Shown here: positions 34,671-43,826 of the stretch, one piece after another
How positions within the stretch are numbered: the stretch's first letter is position 1
Layout: every line of letters begins with the position of its first letter
NCBI RefSeq assembly: GCF_002741985.1
Contig: NZ_APHW01000014.1
Span: forward strand, 62,001-126,000
DNA: 64,000 nt
Origin: Vibrio rotiferianus CAIM 577 = LMG 21460
GTDB taxonomy: Bacteria > Pseudomonadota > Gammaproteobacteria > Enterobacterales > Vibrionaceae
Direction of reading: 5' to 3'
Position numbers and translations under genes: made by a program
Notes under the pieces: generated by a model
Told to the model about the DNA's origin: nothing
The model's input: the letters and a program-made list of their open reading frames with translations, nothing else
Database searches by the model: none

Positions 34671-36604
34671 TTAGTTACTTTAGAAGAATACCAGTTATTT
34701 TGATACGCCTTTGAAGCAAATAGAGCGTTGGCCTTAGCGCGCTCTATCACGGCAGGGTCAACTTGAATTGGCTTCATAGTTTGGTTAACAAAGTCATATT
34801 CCATTGTGGAGACTTTCTTACCCGGTGAGAACACCACTAGATTATCTCGGGTTAAGTAACCAAAGTTCTTATCGTACTGCATCATTGCTCGCTCATCTTC
34901 ACGTGCCAGAGGCTTAGTCAAGTCACGACCAATCATCGGTGTTTTGGCATCAATACCGATAAGTGACAATAGTGTTGGCGGCATATCGATGTTGTTCGCA
35001 ATACGGTCATCTTTACGCGGTTGGATGTCTTTACCAATGATCAACGCAGGAATGTGGAAGTGCTTCACGGGCACCAAGTCAGCGCCAAATACACGAGCAT
35101 CATGGTCAGCAATGACGATGAACACTGTATTATTCCAGTATGAAGACTGCTTTGCTTTGTCAAAGAATGTCCCCAGAGCATAGTCAGAATATTTAACCGC
35201 GTTATTTCGCGTCATGTACTCATCATCGTGCTGCTCAATTTTACCCTGTGGGTACTCATAAGGGCTATGATTACTTGAGGTGAATACCAAGCTGAAGAAA
35301 GGCTTGTCAGTTTTAGATAAGCGCTCAAACTCTTGGTCTGCTTTAGTGTAAAGATCTTCGTCACTTACACCCCAAGAGCCAACAAATTCAGGGTTCTCAT
35401 AGTCCTTTTCTTCCACAACCTGGTCGAAACCGTTACCGAAGAAGAAGGTTTTCATGTTATCGAAGTTTGCTTCACCACCATAAATGAACTCAGTGTGGTA
35501 ACCGCGGTTTTTCAGTAAACCGGCAATAGTAAAGAAACCTGTTTGGCTTTTGCTTAGTTTTACAACTGCTCGCGATGGTGATGGCGGGAAACCTGTTGTT
35601 ACCGCTTCGATACCACGAACAGAGCGCGTTCCGGTTGCGTACATTTCCGTAAACTGCCAACCTTCAGCCATCAGTTTATCGAAGTTAGGAGTTAGTGGAA
35701 GGCCACCTAGTGAGCCTACGAACTGTGCTCCCAAACTTTCTTGTAGCAAGATAACCAAGTTTTTTGGCTTCCCCTGGTAAGTCGCTTTATTCGTGTTCAT
35801 TGTTGGAAGAGCTGATGGGTCAAAATCAGACTTCGCAGAAGAGGTGCGAACGATGTCGAGCATCTTTTGATCGTCCATCTTGCCGTAGAACTGTTCTGCG
35901 TTCTTTTCTGATTTCATATTGTTCACAGCAAACAATAATGAGTAAGAAGAGTTAAGTGCTAAATCGTTCATCAGCGGGTCATTAGAAAACGCGACCATTG
36001 CAGGGTTTAGTGGACGGTGGCCTAGAGATGAACGAGCGCCAGCAACACCAATCAAAACCACCAAAATCGCAAGCACAGGGCGCCACTTCCAATTAACTTG
36101 TTGGGCGTTATCAGTGAGCTTTTTACTCCACTTCCAGCCAAAGAAAAGTGTAATTACAGTACCAAGAGTACCAATAAATAGTTCTAACTTGTAACCAGTC
36201 CAAAGCATGCTGAAGACCTCTTTTGGATAAATGAGGTATTCAACAAACAAGCGGTTAGGGCGTAGATCGTACTCTTGAATAAATGGTGCGGTTGCGAGCT
36301 CCATGTAAACCAAGATCCATAGCCCTGCAACCATCCAGCAACGTAATACCCACTTCCAGCAATCGCCAACTTTTCCTTTTACGGGCAATAGGGCAGATAG
36401 CAAGCCAGGAAGGATGAACAGCCAACAAATGGTTGCAAAATCAACACGGAGCCCTTGACCAAGAATGTAGATTAAGTCGTTAAAAGATTCGATTCGGTCA
36501 GAAAGCCAAACGGCAAGTAAAATCCGCGAAACGGAAAGAAAAGCAAGCGAAAATAGCGCAAATACAGCGATAGGCTGCAAAGGCCCAAATGTGGGCTTTC
36601 TCAT
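34667..36604 (-). CDS. LTA-synthase-like membrane phosphoglycerol transferase (sulfatase fold)
   Basis: A 645-residue inner-membrane enzyme. Five TM helices occupy about residues 1-190, and a periplasmic sulfatase/alkaline-phosphatase-like domain fills 280-600. Metal and nucleophile positions are recognisable: Glu in LLQESLGAQFVG, Thr in ATGTRSVRGIEAV, and Asp/His in VIADHDARVFG and KHFHIPALI. In Gram-negatives such proteins transfer phosphoglycerol or phosphoethanolamine to envelope glycans or lipids; the acceptor here is unknown. Start ATG 36604. Confidence 0.88.
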   Translation of the reverse strand: MRKPTFGPLQPIAVFALFSLAFLSVSRILLAVWLSDRIESFNDLIYILGQGLRVDFATICWLFILPGLLSALLPVKGKVGDCWKWVLRCWMVAGLWILVYMELATAPFIQEYDLRPNRLFVEYLIYPKEVFSMLWTGYKLELFIGTLGTVITLFFGWKWSKKLTDNAQQVNWKWRPVLAILVVLIGVAGARSSLGHRPLNPAMVAFSNDPLMNDLALNSSYSLLFAVNNMKSEKNAEQFYGKMDDQKMLDIVRTSSAKSDFDPSALPTMNTNKATYQGKPKNLVILLQESLGAQFVGSLGGLPLTPNFDKLMAEGWQFTEMYATGTRSVRGIEAVTTGFPPSPSRAVVKLSKSQTGFFTIAGLLKNRGYHTEFIYGGEANFDNMKTFFFGNGFDQVVEEKDYENPEFVGSWGVSDEDLYTKADQEFERLSKTDKPFFSLVFTSSNHSPYEYPQGKIEQHDDEYMTRNNAVKYSDYALGTFFDKAKQSSYWNNTVFIVIADHDARVFGADLVPVKHFHIPALIIGKDIQPRKDDRIANNIDMPPTLLSLIGIDAKTPMIGRDLTKPLAREDERAMMQYDKNFGYLTRDNLVVFSPGKKVSTMEYDFVNQTMKPIQVDPAVIERAKANALFASKAYQNNWYSSKVTN

Positions 36605-36832
36605 AAATATTCCCTAATTTACTGATGTGTCTAATTTTTATGGTGCGTTTTGTACCAAACAAAACGTGAAGCAAACGTGAAATATAAGGCTTATTTATAG
36701 ATTTAATTGTAATGATTGGTATGACTTTGTAAGGGAGAGTATGTGAAGGCTACTTGCCGCGAATTATTGTCATTTAAGAGGCAAATTAGCACTTGGTTGA
36801 TTTTTATCTTTTTCTTTTTTAATGTGGGGACT

Positions 36833-36916
36833 ATGAAACGCTTAACTATTTCTATCTCGACTGATTGTTGCTGCTGCACCTCCCAAGACGTGCGGCGGCT
36901 TTCGCGTAGCTATTAG
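36833..36916 (+). CDS. Cysteine-rich leader peptide of the cysS attenuator
   Basis: A 27-codon ORF, ATG 36833 to TAG 36914-36916, with TGGGGA two bases before the ATG. It begins MKRLTISISTD and then has four consecutive Cys codons (TGT TGC TGC TGC, 36866-36877), followed by a basic tail. Consecutive codons for the amino acid of the downstream synthetase, a good ribosome site and a terminator 27 bases after the stop are the hallmarks of an attenuation leader. Product itself is not expected to have a function. Confidence 0.85.
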   Translation: MKRLTISISTDCCCCTSQDVRRLSRSY

Positions 36917-36978
36917 TTAGCAAAAAACCATAAAGACATACCAAAGGCCGCAGGTGTTTTCATCCGCGGCCTTTTTGC
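36874..36978 (+). promoter_or_regulatory. Cysteine-responsive transcription attenuator
   Basis: Four segments fit together. Segment 1 (36874-36879, CTGCAC, inside the Cys codons) can pair with segment 2 (36890-36895, GTGCGG). Segment 2 can instead pair with segment 3: 36891-36896 with 36947-36952, then 36899-36902 with 36943-36946, leaving a 2-nt bulge. Segment 3 (36943-36951) and 4 (36966-36974) form the terminator AAAGGCCGC/GCGGCCTTT followed by TT. A ribosome stalled on Cys codons would free segment 2 and prevent termination; one that reaches the stop codon would cover it and allow termination. No T-box is present. Confidence 0.8.
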
Positions 36979-36996
36979 ATTTAAAGGAATAACAAT

Positions 36997-38370
36997 ATGA
37001 GCCAGCCGAAATTACAACTCTTTAATACAATGGGGCGCACCCTTGAGCCGTTCCATACCATCGAATCAGGTAAAGTTGGTTTGTACGCATGTGGTCCGAC
37101 GGTGTACGACTATGCGCATGCAGGGAACTTGAGAACCTACCTTTTTGTTGATGTGCTAAGGCGCACGTTAGAGCTCAACGGCTACGACATAAACCACGTT
37201 ATGAACATCACGGATGTTGGCCACTTGGTGTCTGACGCCGATACCGGTGAAGATAAAATGGAAAAGGGCGCGAGAAAACAGAACAAGTCTGCTTGGGAAA
37301 TTGCAAAGTACTTTGAAGACGCGTTTTTGGATGACCTTAATCGCTTGAATATCATCAAACCATCAATCATTTGTCGCGCTACTGAGCACATTCAAGAACA
37401 GATTGAATTCGTCCTAGAGCTTGAACAAAAGGGCTTCACCTATCAAACCTCTGATGGCGTTTATTTTGATTCAGCGAAGCTTCCGGATTATGGAAAACTT
37501 GCCAAATTGGACCGCGAGGGGTTAGAAGCGGGCATTCGTGTCGAAATGGCAGAGAAAAAGAGTCCAACTGATTTCGCACTCTGGAAGTTTAGCGGCGATA
37601 CACCAAGACAAATGGAATGGGAAAGCCCTTGGGGAGTGGGCTTTCCGGGGTGGCACATTGAATGTTCTGCGATGGCAGAGAAGTACCTTGGGGAAGTGTT
37701 CGATATTCATGTCGGTGGGGAAGACCATATCCCTGTTCACCACACTAACGAAATTGCCCAATGCCAAGCAAAGAATGGGCACGTACAAGCGAATTACTGG
37801 CTGCATGGCTTCTTCCTTCAACTTAATAAAGAGAAGATCTCCAAATCCGGTACGTCACTTCGTCTTGAAGCATTAATCGAGAAAGGCTATGACCCTTTAG
37901 CTTACCGCTATCTGGTGCTGACCGGTCATTATCGCAATCATTTGAGCTTTACTTGGGAGAGCTTGGACGCGGCACAAACGGCTTTGAAGCGCCTGAAAGC
38001 GAGAGTATCGGCATTACCAGAAGGTGGCAAAGTCGACCAAACGTATGTTGAGCGTTTTATGTCACTCATCAACAACGATTTAGCCATGCCACAAGCGATG
38101 GCACTAATGTGGGAGTTGCTTGGAAGTGCATTAAACGATGCAGATAAAAAGGCAACGGCGCGCTATTTTGACCGTGTGTTTGGTTTGGAGCTTGATAAAG
38201 TAGAAGAAGAGGAAGTCCCTCGCGAGATCTTGGAGCTGGTCGAATTGCGACTGCAAATGAAAAAGCAGAAGGAGTATCAACAAGCCGACGAAATCCGCCA
38301 GCAAGTCGCTGAGCTCGGCTATAGAATCAACGATGCCGGCAATAGCTCAACGGTGAGCAAACAAGGTTAG
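36997..38370 (+). CDS. cysS: Cysteinyl-tRNA synthetase, divergent type
   Basis: Charges tRNA-Cys with cysteine. The 457 residues have the class I signatures HAGN (residues 41-44, HIGH motif) and KISKS (280-284). Zinc ligands are Cys32, Cys223, His248 and Glu252, with the same spacing as Cys209, His234 and Glu238 of E. coli CysRS. It is not the usual Vibrio/E. coli enzyme: it has [20 protein letters not shown] where E. coli has NITDIDDKII, and [16 protein letters not shown] where E. coli has GGSDLMFPHHENEIAQ. The core genome therefore probably carries a canonical cysS elsewhere. AAGGAATAAC precedes ATG 36997, 18 bases after the attenuator terminator. Confidence 0.93.
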   Translation: MSQPKLQLFNTMGRTLEPFHTIESGKVGLYACGPTVYDYAHAGNLRTYLFVDVLRRTLELNGYDINHVMNITDVGHLVSDADTGEDKMEKGARKQNKSAWEIAKYFEDAFLDDLNRLNIIKPSIICRATEHIQEQIEFVLELEQKGFTYQTSDGVYFDSAKLPDYGKLAKLDREGLEAGIRVEMAEKKSPTDFALWKFSGDTPRQMEWESPWGVGFPGWHIECSAMAEKYLGEVFDIHVGGEDHIPVHHTNEIAQCQAKNGHVQANYWLHGFFLQLNKEKISKSGTSLRLEALIEKGYDPLAYRYLVLTGHYRNHLSFTWESLDAAQTALKRLKARVSALPEGGKVDQTYVERFMSLINNDLAMPQAMALMWELLGSALNDADKKATARYFDRVFGLELDKVEEEEVPREILELVELRLQMKKQKEYQQADEIRQQVAELGYRINDAGNSSTVSKQG

Positions 38371-38384
38371 CAAGCCAGAAAACA

Positions 38385-38414
38385 AAAAGGCTCACTGCGA
38401 TAGTGAGCCTTTCT
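38385..38414. terminator. Bidirectional terminator between cysS and the MATE gene
   Basis: AAGGCTCACT (38387-38396) pairs with AGTGAGCCTT (38402-38411), A run before and TCT after; serves convergent genes. Confidence 0.85.
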
Positions 38415-38441
38415 AATTGAAAACGATCAACGCTCTCGTCG

Positions 38442-39851
38442 CTATTGAATCGCTAACTCAGGTTGCGAAGCCGTATTCACTTCTGCGGTTTGATTGTACT
38501 TCTTGATCACCAGCGTCAAGCGAATTAGCATTGCCATCGCAGCGGTGGTTAAGCCGGTCACGATACCAATCCAGAAGCCTTCTTCGCCCATTGCAGGAAC
38601 GATTTCATCGGTGATACCCAGTAACATACCCAGTGGAAGCGCTAAGCCCCAGTAGGCAAGAATCGCCAGAATCATCGGGATCTTAGTATCTTTGTAGCCA
38701 CGCAGAGCGCCGTTCGCAGAGGTCTGTAGTGCATCGCTGAATTGGTACATCGCAGTAAACATCAGCAGAGTAGCCGCTGTTGCTGAAACCACAGGATCTG
38801 TTGTGTACAAACGAATGATCCACTCAGGGAACAGCAAGAAGAAGCCGACTGAAACCAACGACAGTAGCGCAGCGGTAATAATGCCAACCAAACTACGGTG
38901 AGAGGCCGTTTCAAGCTTTTGTTCACCCAATGCATGACCAACGCGAATCGTGATACCAAATGAAAGGCTCATTGGGATCATGTACGTCATGCTAGAAATG
39001 TTCAGTGCAATCTGCGCCGCAGCAACGTTTTCTGCACCAATACGACCAATCAATAGGGCAATAACCGCGAAGATGCTGCCACAAACCGCAATGTTCAAAC
39101 CAATCGGCATACCGAGTTTGAAGAGTTGTTTGATCTCTTGCCATATCGGCTTTAGCTCAGCGAAGTGCAGAATGTTTTTGTAGTGATGATGGCGTTTGAT
39201 GTAGCTAAACAGTAGGGCAGACATCAGCCAGTAAACCAAGCTCGTTGCCCAGCCACAACCAACCGCACCCAGAGCCGGCATGCCGAATTTGCCGTAAATC
39301 AGAATGTAGTTAACAGGGATGTTTACCAACAAACCAATCACCGAAATCAGCATGGGTGCGCGAGTGTTGTTCATCCCTTCGCAAAAGCCATTCAAAGTGT
39401 AGAAAAGCGCAATGCCGGGAACACCAAATGCCAACGCAACAACATAATCACTCGCGATAGGAATGATCTCAGGTGCAACGCCTAGGCCAACGAGAATGGT
39501 TTCACCAAGTAGCAAGTAAACAATCAAAATTGCGCTAACGAACGCCGACAACCAAAGCATTTGAATAAACGCGATACGCACGTTATCCAAACTTTGTGCG
39601 CCGCGATGGTAAGCCACGACAGGTGTTAATGCCATGATGATGCCGCGAAGCAATAGCGAAACGGGTAGCCATAAACTGGTGCCAAGTGCGATCGCAGCGA
39701 GGTCGGCAGCACTCACTTGTCCTGCCATTGTGGTATCGATAAAGCCCATCGACTGAGTGGCAAGTTGCATCAGAATGATAGGGATCGATAGGTGTAACAA
39801 AGCGCCCGATTCTTTAAAAAAACGAGAAAAAGAGGAAGGTGTGTTTTGCAT
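38442..39851 (-). CDS. MATE-family multidrug/cation antiporter
   Basis: A 469-residue inner-membrane protein with twelve predicted helices in two MatE halves. The first half shows IPIILMQLATQSMGFIDTTMAG and the second AVCGSIFAVIALLIGRIGAENVAA, the paired signatures of the NorM branch. It would expel cationic drugs in exchange for Na+ or H+. Convergent with cysS; no regulator is adjacent. Confidence 0.9.
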   Translation of the reverse strand: MQNTPSSFSRFFKESGALLHLSIPIILMQLATQSMGFIDTTMAGQVSAADLAAIALGTSLWLPVSLLLRGIIMALTPVVAYHRGAQSLDNVRIAFIQMLWLSAFVSAILIVYLLLGETILVGLGVAPEIIPIASDYVVALAFGVPGIALFYTLNGFCEGMNNTRAPMLISVIGLLVNIPVNYILIYGKFGMPALGAVGCGWATSLVYWLMSALLFSYIKRHHHYKNILHFAELKPIWQEIKQLFKLGMPIGLNIAVCGSIFAVIALLIGRIGAENVAAAQIALNISSMTYMIPMSLSFGITIRVGHALGEQKLETASHRSLVGIITAALLSLVSVGFFLLFPEWIIRLYTTDPVVSATAATLLMFTAMYQFSDALQTSANGALRGYKDTKIPMILAILAYWGLALPLGMLLGITDEIVPAMGEEGFWIGIVTGLTTAAMAMLIRLTLVIKKYNQTAEVNTASQPELAIQ

Positions 39852-40011
39852 GGATGTAGTTAAACACCAATATCAATGCACCAGTGGAAGCAGGATGGCG
39901 TTGTGCATTGTAGGGTGTGCCGCGTAGGCAGGCGCAATATACGGACTTTTGTTCTGCCATTCAATATGTAATTTGGATCACAGAGAAACGATTGCGAAAT
40001 GAGTTTCGGAT

Positions 40012-40047
40012 AAAAAAGCGCCAGCAGTTTTGGTTGCTGGCGCTTGG
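40012..40047 (-). terminator. Terminator of the proVWX operon
   Basis: AAGCGCCAGCA (40016-40026) pairs with TGCTGGCGCTT (40035-40045); on the minus strand the stem is followed by TTTTTTA. It lies about 30 bases past the proX stop. Confidence 0.88.
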
Positions 40048-40076
40048 TCTTATTTAGGAAGGAATTCGATAGTTAA

Positions 40077-41084
40077 TTACAGTGACGCTTTTTTAGCTTC
40101 TGCAACCCAAGAGTCAAACAATTGTTGGTTTGCTTTGATCCAGCCATTAACGTGAGACTCGATATCCGCCGCGCTGTTTTTTCCTTGACTCATCATCATG
40201 TTTTGCGCGCTGACATCGTTGATGTTCAGCTTAACGATTTCGAACAGTTTTGCAGCAGAGGGGTTTTTCTCGGTAAAATCTTTGTTCGCCACGATGCGCA
40301 TTGAGTTCATTTCAAACCCATAGTTTTTACCATTCTCAAGAGTGGTATCCACATCTTTACGTTCACCAGGTAGGGCAGAGAATGGGACTTCTAGCCAAAC
40401 CACATCTTTACCCGGAACGAGTACGCCACTTACCCAATAAGGTGTCCACGTGTAGTACAAAATCGGGTCGCCTTTCTTATAACGAGAAATGGTATCCGCA
40501 ATGATTGCCGCGTAGTTACCTTGGTTGTGTGTGACCGTGTCACGAAGTTGGTAAGCGTTAAGCTGCTCTTCAATTACCATTTCGCAGCCCCAACCTGGGT
40601 TACAACCAGTGAGGTCAGCTTTGCCATCGCCATTGGCGTCAAACAGTTTTGCTAGCTCAGGATCTTTCAGCTGACCAATGTTGGTGATATTGTACTTTTC
40701 TGCGGTTTTTTTATCGATTAAGTAGCCTTGAGCCGCACCACTAACGTACTGCCCTCGGCGGTAGAATTTATCATCACCACCTGACATCGTGTATTTGTCT
40801 GCGTGCAAAGGGAACCAACCCACAGCTAAGAACGTCGCATCGCCTTTTGCGATCGAAGTGTAGCCAACGTTGTAATCGACTTCCTTAGTTGGTTGAACAT
40901 CGTAGCCCAACGCTTCAAGCGCGCGGTTAACAATAAGAGTTTGAAACGTTTCTTCGGCAACCGTTGATTGAACTGGTTGGACTGAAATGCCTTTACCCGG
41001 TAAGTCATTCGCTAAAGCTTGAGTAGAAAACGCCATCGTTGCTAACGTTCCTGCTGTTAGCGCTTTCTTCCATGAATTATTCAT
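40077..41084 (-). CDS. proX: Glycine betaine/proline ABC transporter, periplasmic binding protein
   Basis: 335 residues with a Sec signal peptide ([20 protein letters not shown], cleavage expected after QALA near residue 25). The mature part is an OpuAC-type binding protein; the aromatic-rich stretches [11 protein letters not shown] and [11 protein letters not shown] likely contribute to the quaternary-ammonium cage. It overlaps proW by eight bases and ends the proVWX operon. It delivers osmoprotectants to ProW. Confidence 0.93.
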   Translation of the reverse strand: MNNSWKKALTAGTLATMAFSTQALANDLPGKGISVQPVQSTVAEETFQTLIVNRALEALGYDVQPTKEVDYNVGYTSIAKGDATFLAVGWFPLHADKYTMSGGDDKFYRRGQYVSGAAQGYLIDKKTAEKYNITNIGQLKDPELAKLFDANGDGKADLTGCNPGWGCEMVIEEQLNAYQLRDTVTHNQGNYAAIIADTISRYKKGDPILYYTWTPYWVSGVLVPGKDVVWLEVPFSALPGERKDVDTTLENGKNYGFEMNSMRIVANKDFTEKNPSAAKLFEIVKLNINDVSAQNMMMSQGKNSAADIESHVNGWIKANQQLFDSWVAEAKKASL

Positions 41085-42195
41085 TTGTGTTTCTCCTAAG
41101 TTTGAGATCAGGTTGGTTCGATTTGTTGGTCAGCTTTAAAAGGTAAGAAACTGGACCGGTGTGGTACCAACGTAACTTCGTGTTACCCGCGTTAGCGCCT
41201 AAAACTTGTGTGATACGGTCGAGTAGAATAGCAAGGATTACGATGCCTAAACCGCCCACCGCTGCTAGCCCCATATCCAAACGTCCGATGCCACGTAATA
41301 CCATTTGTCCCAACCCACCAACTGCGATCATAGAGGCAATAACCACCATAGAAAGGGAGAGCATCAGGGTTTGGTTTACGCCCGCCATAATGGTGGGTAA
41401 GGCAAGAGGAAGCTGAATGCGGTACAGCATTTGCTTTTTGCTGGCTCCAAATGAGTGTCCGGCTTCAATCAGCTCTTCTGGGACCTGTTGAATACCAAGA
41501 ATGGTCAAGCGAACCACGGGAGGCAATGCAAAAATAATGGTGACCACCACGCCCGGTACATTCCCTATACCAAATAACATGACGATAGGTACTAAGTAGA
41601 CAAAGGCCGGAGTGGTTTGCATCGCGTCGAGTATGGGACGTATGAACTTCGCGGCGGTGTTGTTTCTTGCTAGCCAGATACCAAGTGGTAATCCAATGAT
41701 CAGACAGAAGAAGACGGATGTCAGTACTAATGCCAAGGTCGTCATTGCTTGGGACCAAGCGCCTATCAGCCCAATGAAGACTAATGAAGCGAATGTCGAC
41801 ATCCCCAAGCGTAAATTAGAAAATTGCCACGCAAATAAAAATAGAATGATGAGCATGAAAGGAGCGGGTGTAGAGACGAGCGCCGTTTCAAATGAGGAGA
41901 GAATGAAATCAATGGGAACGCGAATTGCCTGAAAGACCGGACGTCCATGTTCGACTAGCCAATCTAACCCAGATTCTACCCAAGTATCCAAAGGAAGGAC
42001 CGCATTTTGAAAGGGATTCATGATATCAAAAGGGGCTGTTTCAACGGTTTCAGAATTCAACCAGTCCATACTTGACGTCGTTTCACCGCCTTGTGACCAA
42101 GGATCACTTTGTTCTGTCGTGGTTGTTGACCACGGGTCGGTTTGTTCCGTTTCTGTCGTTGACCACGGATCGTTAGTGGTTTGTTCAGTTGACAT
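41077..42195 (-). CDS. proW: Glycine betaine/proline ABC transporter permease
   Basis: 372 residues. An unusual N-terminal hydrophilic tail of about 60 residues contains three imperfect repeats of T-D/S-P-W-S-T-T-x-T-E-Q. The tail is followed by the ProW-type membrane domain with about seven helices and the EAA loop [19 protein letters not shown]. coli ProW also has a long N-terminal extension, but the Asp-Pro-Trp repeat is a feature of this protein. It lies between proV (5-bp gap) and proX (overlap). Confidence 0.93.
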   Translation of the reverse strand: MSTEQTTNDPWSTTETEQTDPWSTTTTEQSDPWSQGGETTSSMDWLNSETVETAPFDIMNPFQNAVLPLDTWVESGLDWLVEHGRPVFQAIRVPIDFILSSFETALVSTPAPFMLIILFLFAWQFSNLRLGMSTFASLVFIGLIGAWSQAMTTLALVLTSVFFCLIIGLPLGIWLARNNTAAKFIRPILDAMQTTPAFVYLVPIVMLFGIGNVPGVVVTIIFALPPVVRLTILGIQQVPEELIEAGHSFGASKKQMLYRIQLPLALPTIMAGVNQTLMLSLSMVVIASMIAVGGLGQMVLRGIGRLDMGLAAVGGLGIVILAILLDRITQVLGANAGNTKLRWYHTGPVSYLLKLTNKSNQPDLKLRRNTNE

Positions 42196-42200
42196 GATGA

Positions 42201-43397
42201 CTAATCCTTATCCAACGTTTGCAGAAGACGTGATTTTGTAACGACACCATAGTAGTGGCCTTGCTCGTCGACAACTGGGACGGCATAAGGGACACCTGCG
42301 ACGACACCAAGAATGTCGTTGATCGCTTGGTCTGGCAGGAGGGTGACTTCGTCGATCAATTGTGCGCTGGCTAGTGAGCGATTTTCTTTGTGGGCAACGC
42401 GTAACGAATCAAGAGAAACAATGCCAGAATAGTGGCTAGATTTATCAATGACGATGCCGTAATCGCGGTCGTGATCCATTAATATCTGCATTGCGGAACC
42501 GGGACCATCATGTTCGGACTTCTTGAAAACAGCGGCTGGCTTTTTTCGAGCGATGTCTTTCACGGTCAGTACGTTTGCAACGTTGACACCTCGGAAAAAG
42601 GCTTCCACATAATCATTGGCAGGTTTATGAAGAATTTCATCTGGTGTACCGACTTGAACCACATCGCCATTTTGCATGATGGCAATACGATCGCCGATTC
42701 GCATAGCTTCATCCAAATCGTGAGAGATGAAAACAATCGTACGTTTATCGTCATTTTGCAGTCGAATAAGTTCATCCTGCATTTCGGTTCGGATTAGTGG
42801 ATCGAGCGCTGAAAAAGCCTCATCCATCAGAAGGATATCAGGGTCGCACGCGAGAGCTCGAGCGAGGCCAACTCGTTGCTTCATACCTCCAGACAGCTCA
42901 TCCGGATAGGATTCTGCGTAGGCATCGAGGCCAACACGTTGCAAGGCTGATAACGCACTTTCTTGCCTGTCTTTGAGGCTCACACCAGCGAGTTCAAGGC
43001 CAAAAGCGGCGTTTTCGATCACCGTCATGTGAGGCATGAGCGCGAAGTTTTGAAAAACCATGGAAATGTTATTTCGGCGAACTTCTCTAAGTTCATCTTC
43101 AGAAATGTGGGCAATATCTTTACCTTTGAGGTAAACGCTGCCTTTGGTTGGTTCAATTAAACGATTGAGAAGACGAACGAGGGTGGATTTTCCTGAGCCA
43201 GATAGGCCCATAATGACAAAAATCTCACCTTCATTGATGGAAAGAGAGACATCGTTAACGCCAACCGTTAAACCTGTTTGTTCAAAAATACGATCTTTAT
43301 CGATGCCTTTCTCAATCAGTGAGAATGCGCGGTCAGGATCGTCACCAAAAACCTTATACAGTCCCTTAACTTCCAGTATGGGATCCATGTAAATCAT
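42201..43397 (-). CDS. proV: Glycine betaine/proline ABC transporter ATPase
   Basis: 398 residues. The ATPase domain shows Walker [10 protein letters not shown] near residue 68, signature [16 protein letters not shown] and Walker [15 protein letters not shown]; two CBS domains at about 275-395 are the known ionic-strength/osmotic sensor of OpuA-type importers. First gene of proVWX, start at ATG 43385 or 43397 (the latter adds MIYM). Faces a 429-bp region shared with the divergent DUF294 gene, where osmotic regulation would act. Confidence 0.95.
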   Translation of the reverse strand: MIYMDPILEVKGLYKVFGDDPDRAFSLIEKGIDKDRIFEQTGLTVGVNDVSLSINEGEIFVIMGLSGSGKSTLVRLLNRLIEPTKGSVYLKGKDIAHISEDELREVRRNNISMVFQNFALMPHMTVIENAAFGLELAGVSLKDRQESALSALQRVGLDAYAESYPDELSGGMKQRVGLARALACDPDILLMDEAFSALDPLIRTEMQDELIRLQNDDKRTIVFISHDLDEAMRIGDRIAIMQNGDVVQVGTPDEILHKPANDYVEAFFRGVNVANVLTVKDIARKKPAAVFKKSEHDGPGSAMQILMDHDRDYGIVIDKSSHYSGIVSLDSLRVAHKENRSLASAQLIDEVTLLPDQAINDILGVVAGVPYAVPVVDEQGHYYGVVTKSRLLQTLDKD

Positions 43398-43826
43398 CCT
43401 TAATTTTGAATATTTTGTAGTAAAACGTTTCGTACTCTAAGTAATTTGTGGTCGGATTTCAATGTTCGACAAAAGGTTTATGTCGTGACATTACACAAAT
43501 TGGACATAAATGGGTTAATCAATGACTTGGTTTTAAATGATTTAAAAACAGCGTCTTATGTTGATTTGTGGTGCGTCGCAAAAGGAGCTGAAATTGGTTA
43601 TGAAATATTTTTGAATTTATTGTGGTTGATAAGTGACATTTTTAACCTAACTGAATCTTTCGCCAAGGGGACGCTTTAGAATGTTTTAAATTAGAGTTCA
43701 AATTAATGTATTGGTGGCATGTTCTGCTATTTGAGTCGATTCATACCAACTCTGGATTTATTTATTGCCTGATTGAATGCTTGGTGATATTTATCGCTGA
43801 AGTTTAGTCAATGCATGGAATAAAGA
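43398..43826. other. 429-bp divergent regulatory region between proV and the DUF294 gene
   Basis: AT-rich, with two promoters expected facing outward. An ORF of 77 codons at 43446-43679 lacks a ribosome site and a family resemblance and is not supported. No operator can be named with confidence. Confidence 0.5.

Noticed and set aside
36604..36996. T-box or other riboswitch before cysS
   Set aside because: No T-box sequence or specifier loop is visible; a translated leader with Cys codons explains the region better.
43446..43679. 77-codon ORF between proV and the DUF294 gene
   Set aside because: No ribosome binding site, no family resemblance, lies in the expected divergent promoter region.
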